A stretch of 64,000 nucleotides of DNA, from the NCBI RefSeq assembly GCF_004339745.1, contig NZ_SMGP01000001.1, positions 3,038,001 to 3,102,000 on the forward strand, in the 5' to 3' direction. Position numbers and translations under genes: made by a program. The notes under the pieces were generated by a model. It did no database searches and had not been told where the DNA came from. It saw only the letters and a program-made list of their open reading frames with translations. Source of the DNA: Paraburkholderia sp. BL9I2N2 (GTDB lineage: Bacteria; Pseudomonadota; Gammaproteobacteria; Burkholderiales; Burkholderiaceae). Shown here piece by piece: positions 59,238 through 64,000 of this stretch; the stretch's first letter is position 1, and every line of letters starts with the position of its first letter.

Positions 59238-60445
59238 ATGCAGATGATCACGAGCCAGGATGCTGCCCGACGAGGTGAACGGGAACCGCTATGGACGCTG
59301 TTTCGGGTCGTATTCGGCCTGTCCGCGCTGTCATGGGGCGGCCTCGCGCTCATGGCGCAACTTGAAAACCATTATGTCGAACGCGAAGGACGCCTCTCGC
59401 GCGTCGCTTTCTCCGATCTGATCGCACTCGCCTGGATGGTGCCCGGCCCGGTAGGCTGCAATGTCGCCGTGCAACTCGGACATGCGCTGCGCGGACGCGC
59501 CGGCGCCTGGGTCGCGGGCATTGCCAGCGTGCTGCCCTTCTTCATGCTGATGACATTGTTCGCGATCTTCTATCGCACGCCGTTCGTGCGCGCCGCCGCC
59601 TCGCAAACCTTGCTCAATCACTTCAGTGTCGTGCTGGCCACGCTGATCGCGATCACCTGGTACAAACAGACGCGCGCGCTGGTGCGCGGCAAACTCGAAT
59701 GGGGCGCGGCGGTGCTCGTTGCATCGCGCTCTTCTATGCGCGCAGTCCGGCCGCTTATGTCGTCATGCTCGGGGCGGCCTTCGGCACCGGCTGGCTGGTG
59801 AGCCCGGTTCGGAACTCGCGCGTCGTCGTGTCGTTCGCGCGTGGCGACTGGCAGATGCTGACCGCCCTGAGCGTGTTTCTCGTGTTGTTCGCGATGCCGT
59901 TGCCGCATCGCTATGAACTGGCGCTCCTGTGGCCGCGGCTTGCGGGTGCCGGCATGACGTTGTTCGGCGGCGGCTTCTCGGCGTTGCCGGTGCTCAAGAC
60001 GCTGTTCGTCACGCCGGCGATCGGCGTCTCCGATAACGACTTCACGCTGGCGTTCTCGCTGTCGCCGCTGTCGCCCGGGCCGCTGTTGAACGTGGTGCCG
60101 TTCTTCGGCTATCTGGTGGATGGCTGGGTGGGCGCGCTGATTGCCACGCTCGCGTTATTCGTGCCGTCGGGGTGCCTCGTCGTGCTGGCACAGCGGCATC
60201 TGCATCAATTGAAGGCCAATCCGCGCTTCGAGCACGGCATGCGGATCCTGCGCGCCGTCACCACCGCGTTTCTCGCGGTGGCCGTGCTGCGCATTGCCGC
60301 GCATGTGCCGTTCAAACCGGTTTATCTGCTGACCGCGTTGTTCTCCGCGATGTGCTTCGCCAAGCTGAAGGTGCCGGTGTACGTGGTGTACGGGACGGTG
60401 GCGGTGGTGTGCGGGCTGTGGCTCGCATATGGCGCGCTGATCTAG
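59238..60445 (+). pseudogene. Chromate transporter family protein (ChrA-like), one frameshift
   Basis: With one base restored this gives about 402 residues and 10-12 membrane helices, with the duplicated CHR domains. The first frame shows FGLSALSWGGLALM and MVPGPVGCNVAVQLG. The second resumes CIALFYARSPAAYVVML and has LFGGGFSALPVLKTLFV and LSPLSPGPLLNVV. The break is near 59720: adding one G to GTTGCATC restores the frame (VLVGIALFY). The family exports chromate or sulfate-like anions, but several members have other roles. The translation start is uncertain; no good ribosome binding site is seen. Confidence 0.82.
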
Positions 60446-60549
60446 ACGGCGCAGCGGCGCTTCGCTCGATGGTGGCGAGGCTTCAAGAGTGCGCCGCGCG
60501 GCGGTGTCACCACGCGGCGATCGGACTTCAAACGGGCAATTGCAAAATC

Positions 60550-61008
60550 TTAGAAGCCGCGCGACAGCACCGCGACGCCGATCGTCACCACGCCGAGCAC
60601 GATATTGATCAGCACCAGACGACGGATCGTGCCGACGGCCCGCGCGCCATCCGGCCATTTTTGCGCCTGCACTGCGCGGCGGATGCGCGGGAACACGGCG
60701 AAACGGATGTGCCCGAAGATCAGCATCATCACAATGCCGAGGCCGGCCATGGCATGCAGCGGCCAGGTGGCATGCCCACCGCCGAATTGCATCAGCAGGA
60801 AGCCGCCGGTGAGGAGTATCACCAGCACGGAGGCGGCGACCCAATTGAAGAAGCGGCCGAACACCGATTCCCACAACGGCAAGCGTAATTGAGGCGAGAG
60901 ATCGGCAATTGCCGGGCGCAGACAGAAATGCGCGAACACCATCCCACCTACCCACACGGCAACCGCGAGTAGATGGAGAAAGAGCGCGAGTTCGATAGCC
61001 TTGTTCAT
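60550..61008 (-). CDS. CopD-like small membrane protein
   Basis: A 152-residue protein with four membrane helices and conserved histidines: FLHLLAVAVWVGGMVFAHF, a central GGGHATWPLHAMAGLGIVMM, and MLIFGHIRFAVFPRI. This is the CopD/DUF4149-like pattern, possibly haem or copper linked. ATG 61008 is used. It is convergent with the chrA-like gene. Confidence 0.78.
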   Translation of the reverse strand: MNKAIELALFLHLLAVAVWVGGMVFAHFCLRPAIADLSPQLRLPLWESVFGRFFNWVAASVLVILLTGGFLLMQFGGGHATWPLHAMAGLGIVMMLIFGHIRFAVFPRIRRAVQAQKWPDGARAVGTIRRLVLINIVLGVVTIGVAVLSRGF

Positions 61009-61239
61009 GTTGTTTTCCTCTCCCGACGACGCCACACCGCGCATAACGAGCGGCTATTGAGCGCATTCGACCGCGCGCTATGCACGCAGTTCCATGGCAT
61101 TCGTGGCTTTCACGCCGTTTTTGTAGTTGTTATCGCAGCATGCCCACCGCAATGGCGATGCTGCTCCCCGGTTTTGTACTACGCACGACAAGCGCCCGCA
61201 TGCTAGCAGACGCTTGCCGTGTTTCAGCATCAAGCTTTG

Positions 61240-63564
61240 TTAAACGGCCAGCACGGGACGCATGCCTTCGAGCTTCATCTTGCTCTCAGGTGCGCGGCCC
61301 TTGCGCGCCCGCTTGCCGATATGCGGCGCGAGCGCGGCGCCGCTCACCTTTTCTTCGTCGACGCGGCCGCCACGGCGCGTGCCGATCAACACGACACCCG
61401 CGTTATTGATGGCCAGCGCCTGCACGAGCGTTTCCTTGTCGTCGAGGCCCATCAGCGTGACGCCGCGGCCGCCGCCCGAGAGCGTCTTCATCTCGTCGAG
61501 GCCGAACACCAGCAAACGCCCGCCCGAGGAGAGACACGCAATGTGCGTCGCGTCCGGCAACATCGGCATCGGCGCGAGCGGCGCGGCGCCGGCGTCGATC
61601 GTCATGAACGACTTGCCGGCCTTCACGCGGCTCACCATGTCGCCGACCTTGGCGACGAAGCCGAAGCCGTTGCTCGAAGCAAGCAGCAACGCCTGATCCG
61701 CGGACGCCGCGTAGTAATGCATCAGATGGCTGCCCGACTCCAGTTCGATCAGCGACGTGACCGGCACACCGTCACCGCGGCCGCCCGGCAGCATTGCCAC
61801 CGCGACCGAATAGACGCGGCCGTTGCTGCCCCACGCGACCAGCGTGTCCGGCGTGCGGCACTGGAAGGCCGCATAGAGGCCGTCGCCGGCCTTGAACGTG
61901 AAGCCCGCCGCGTCCAGGCCGTGGCCCTTCAGCGCACGCACCCAGCCCTTCTGCGAGACGACGACCGTCACCGGTTCATCGACCACGCGCGCTTCGAACG
62001 TCGCGCGCTTTTCCTGCTGGATCAGCGTGCGGCGCTCGTCGCCGTACTGCTTGGCGTCGCCTTCAATTTCCTTGATGAGCAGGCGCTTCATCGCCGATTC
62101 GCTGCCGAGCAGTTCTTCCAGCTTGGCCTTCTCGTCTTTCAGTTCGGCGAGTTCCTTCTCGATCTTGATCTTCTCGAGCCGCGCCAACTGACGCAGCCGG
62201 ATTTCAAGAATGTCCTCGGCCTGACGATCGGACAGGCCAAACGCGGCCATCAACGCGACCTTCGGCTCGTCCGATTCGCGGATGATGCGGATGACCTCGT
62301 CGATATTCAAAAAGACGATCATCCGGCCTTCGAGGATGTGAATCCGGTCGTCGACCTTCGACAAACGATGCCGCGTGCGGCGCGTGACCGTGGCGAAGCG
62401 GAACGCGATCCACTCGTGCAGGATTTCGCTCAAGCCCTTCTGACGCGGCCGGCCGTCGCCACCGACCATCACCAGATTCAGCGAGGCGTTGGATTCCAGG
62501 CTCGTATGCGCGAGCAGCGTATTGACGAAATCGGTCTGATCGATGCGGCTCGACTTCGGCTCGAACACGAGACGCACCGGCGCGTCCTTGCCGGACTCGT
62601 CGCGCACCGCGTCGAGCAGCGCCAGCATGGTCTGCTTGGTCTGCAACTGTTCGGGCGTGAGCGCCTTCTTGCCGAGCTTGATCTTCGGATTGGTCTGCTC
62701 TTCGATCTCCTCGAGCACTTTCTGCGCGGCCGTATTCGGCGGCAGTTCGGTGATCACCAGTTGCCACTGGCCGCGCGCGAGCTCTTCGATCTTCCAGCGC
62801 GCGCGCACCTTGAGGCTGCCGCGGCCGGATTCGTACGCCGCGGAGATTTCCGCTTCGCTCGAAATGATCTGGCCGCCGCCCGGAAAGTCCGGACCCGGAA
62901 TGTGCTGAATCAATTCCGCGTGCGTGATCTTCGGATTGCGGATCATGGCAACGGTGGCGCCCGCGACTTCGCGCAGATTGTGCGACGGGATTTCCGTGGC
63001 CAGACCCACCGCGATGCCGGACGCGCCGTTCAGCAGCACGAACGGCAAGCGCGCCGGCAACAACCTCGGCTCGTCGAACTCGCCGTCGTAGTTCTTCATG
63101 AAATCGACCGTGCCCTGGTTGATTTCATCAAGCAGCAGCTTCGCGATCGGCGTGAGGCGCGCTTCCGTGTACCGCATTGCCGCCGCGCCGTCGCCGTCGC
63201 GCGATCCGAAATTGCCCTGACCGTCGATCAGCGGATAGCGCATCGAAAAGTCTTGCGCGAGACGCACCAGTGCGTCGTACGCGGACTGGTCGCCGTGCGG
63301 GTGATACTTACCGAGCACGTCGCCGACCACGCGCGCCGACTTGACCGGCTTCGCGTTGTCGGACAGACCCATGTCGTTCATCGCGAACAGGATGCGGCGC
63401 TGCACCGGCTTCTGGCCATCGCACACATCCGGCAGCGCGCGGCCCTTGACCACACTCACCGCATAGTCGAGGTACGCGCGTTCCGCGTAGTTGCCGAGCG
63501 TGAGAAAGTCGCCCTCAGGGGGCGGCGGCTCGGTGAAAAGGTCGAGAGTGTTATCGTCGTCCAT
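61240..63564 (-). CDS. parC: DNA topoisomerase IV subunit A
   Basis: A 774-residue type IIA subunit that decatenates chromosomes. The N-terminal [21 protein letters not shown] is diagnostic. The catalytic tyrosine is Y132 in MRYTEARL. The quinolone region reads [13 protein letters not shown], where E. coli ParC Ser80 corresponds to Gln93. The C-terminal propeller is short, as usual. It is followed upstream by parE on the same strand (64-base gap), so the pair is co-transcribed. Confidence 0.97.
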   Translation of the reverse strand: MDDDNTLDLFTEPPPPEGDFLTLGNYAERAYLDYAVSVVKGRALPDVCDGQKPVQRRILFAMNDMGLSDNAKPVKSARVVGDVLGKYHPHGDQSAYDALVRLAQDFSMRYPLIDGQGNFGSRDGDGAAAMRYTEARLTPIAKLLLDEINQGTVDFMKNYDGEFDEPRLLPARLPFVLLNGASGIAVGLATEIPSHNLREVAGATVAMIRNPKITHAELIQHIPGPDFPGGGQIISSEAEISAAYESGRGSLKVRARWKIEELARGQWQLVITELPPNTAAQKVLEEIEEQTNPKIKLGKKALTPEQLQTKQTMLALLDAVRDESGKDAPVRLVFEPKSSRIDQTDFVNTLLAHTSLESNASLNLVMVGGDGRPRQKGLSEILHEWIAFRFATVTRRTRHRLSKVDDRIHILEGRMIVFLNIDEVIRIIRESDEPKVALMAAFGLSDRQAEDILEIRLRQLARLEKIKIEKELAELKDEKAKLEELLGSESAMKRLLIKEIEGDAKQYGDERRTLIQQEKRATFEARVVDEPVTVVVSQKGWVRALKGHGLDAAGFTFKAGDGLYAAFQCRTPDTLVAWGSNGRVYSVAVAMLPGGRGDGVPVTSLIELESGSHLMHYYAASADQALLLASSNGFGFVAKVGDMVSRVKAGKSFMTIDAGAAPLAPMPMLPDATHIACLSSGGRLLVFGLDEMKTLSGGGRGVTLMGLDDKETLVQALAINNAGVVLIGTRRGGRVDEEKVSGAALAPHIGKRARKGRAPESKMKLEGMRPVLAV

Positions 63565-63628
63565 CTAGATTCCGTATCCGTGTTTGGCGTGAAGTTTTCG
63601 TGCGGAGTGAGTGCGCTTTAAAAAGCGC

Positions 63629-64000
63629 TCAGATATCCGCTTCTACTTCGTTGCCCTTTTCTTCCAGCCAGCTGCGGCGCGACGCCGCTTCGCCCTTGCC
63701 CATCAGCATCGTCATGCGCGCGACCGTGGCGTCGTAGTCGAGTTCGCCGAGCGCCACCGGGGAGAGGCGCCGCGTGTCGGGGTTCATCGTGGTGTCCCAC
63801 AACTGTTCCGCGCTCATTTCGCCGAGACCCTTGAAGCGGCTGATGGACCATTGCGTGTCGCGCACGCCGTCCTTGCGCAGCTTGTCGAGAATCGCTTCGA
63901 GTTCGCCTTCGTCGAGCGCGTACAACTTCTGCGCCGGCTTCTTGCCGCGCGCGGGCGCGTCGACCCGGAACAGCGGCGGACGCGCCACGCACACATGTCC
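63629..64000 (-). CDS. parE: DNA topoisomerase IV subunit B, C-terminal part (cut by window edge)
   Basis: The last 123 residues of ParE. It reads GHVCVARPPLFRVD, then QWSISRFKGLGEMSAEQLWDTTMNP and RMTMLMGKGEAASRRSWLEEKG, the TOPRIM end region that binds ParC. The ATPase half lies outside the window. Confidence 0.95.
   Translation of the reverse strand, partial: GHVCVARPPLFRVDAPARGKKPAQKLYALDEGELEAILDKLRKDGVRDTQWSISRFKGLGEMSAEQLWDTTMNPDTRRLSPVALGELDYDATVARMTMLMGKGEAASRRSWLEEKGNEVEADI

Noticed and set aside
61219..63621. 800-codon open frame opposite parC
   Set aside because: Antisense shadow; parC is intact.

Overview
The window is a GC-rich stretch of ordinary chromosome from a Burkholderiaceae bacterium, most likely Paraburkholderia. 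The evidence is the dense GC-ending codon use, an intracellular PHB depolymerase with its cysteine in the Cupriavidus/Paraburkholderia position, the orders rsxB-nth-DUF1841-cytochrome c and msbA-glycosyltransferase-dnaE, a large second FtsK, and an intergenic palindrome element that I recall from Burkholderia genomes. Genus is inferred; species cannot be told. I found no tRNA, rRNA, CRISPR, prophage or insertion sequence. The genes look chromosomal, not accessory.

Layout. 1-3.6 kb: lipopolysaccharide genes (a GT4 glycosyltransferase cut by the left edge, msbA, and a GT2 glycosyltransferase). 3.6-11 kb: dnaE, the tRNA-modification genes trhO and gluQRS, and an RhlE helicase. 11.4-14.5 kb: an aldehyde dehydrogenase plus acetolactate-synthase-like pair. 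14.8-17.6 kb: three small envelope proteins around purT. 17.9-22.3 kb: a large ftsK with a repetitive linker. 22.4-28.8 kb: a beta-propeller lactonase, a 50-residue DUF3096 protein behind a possible attenuator, a GH15 hydrolase, phaZ and a TetR regulator. 29-32 kb: rsxB, nth, DUF1841 and two c-type cytochromes. 32.5-37.2 kb: a MoxR/VWA pair, benE and tal. 37.3-37.6 kb: the palindromic intergenic element. 37.6-43.7 kb: a VOC protein, a FUSC protein, a solute symporter with its DUF3311 partner, and a coupled ubiC/DNA glycosylase/SpeE-like operon. 43.9-48.7 kb: an OmpA-like lipoprotein, two TPR-glycosyltransferase paralogues, an AT-rich island and a small duplicated-repeat protein. 48.8-56.2 kb: htpG, then a MocR regulator divergent from a VOC/aminotransferase/RidA/PhzF group. 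56.7-64 kb: a GGDEF-EAL protein, a chromate-transporter homologue, a CopD-like protein, parC and the end of parE.

Four genes (acetolactate synthase, ftsK, GGDEF-EAL, chrA) carry five single-base frame breaks in otherwise intact reading frames. All lie in or beside short runs of one base, and each is repaired by a one-base change. This looks more like indel errors in the assembly than decay, and should be settled before any biology is drawn from it.

I did not find a convincing new multi-gene system. The best leads are a possible attenuator before DUF3096, a reduced rsxB-nth unit, direct-repeat operators at the MocR locus, a small internally duplicated protein next to an AT-rich island, a probably leaderless ubiC operon, and hypervariable-looking repeats in the FtsK linker.
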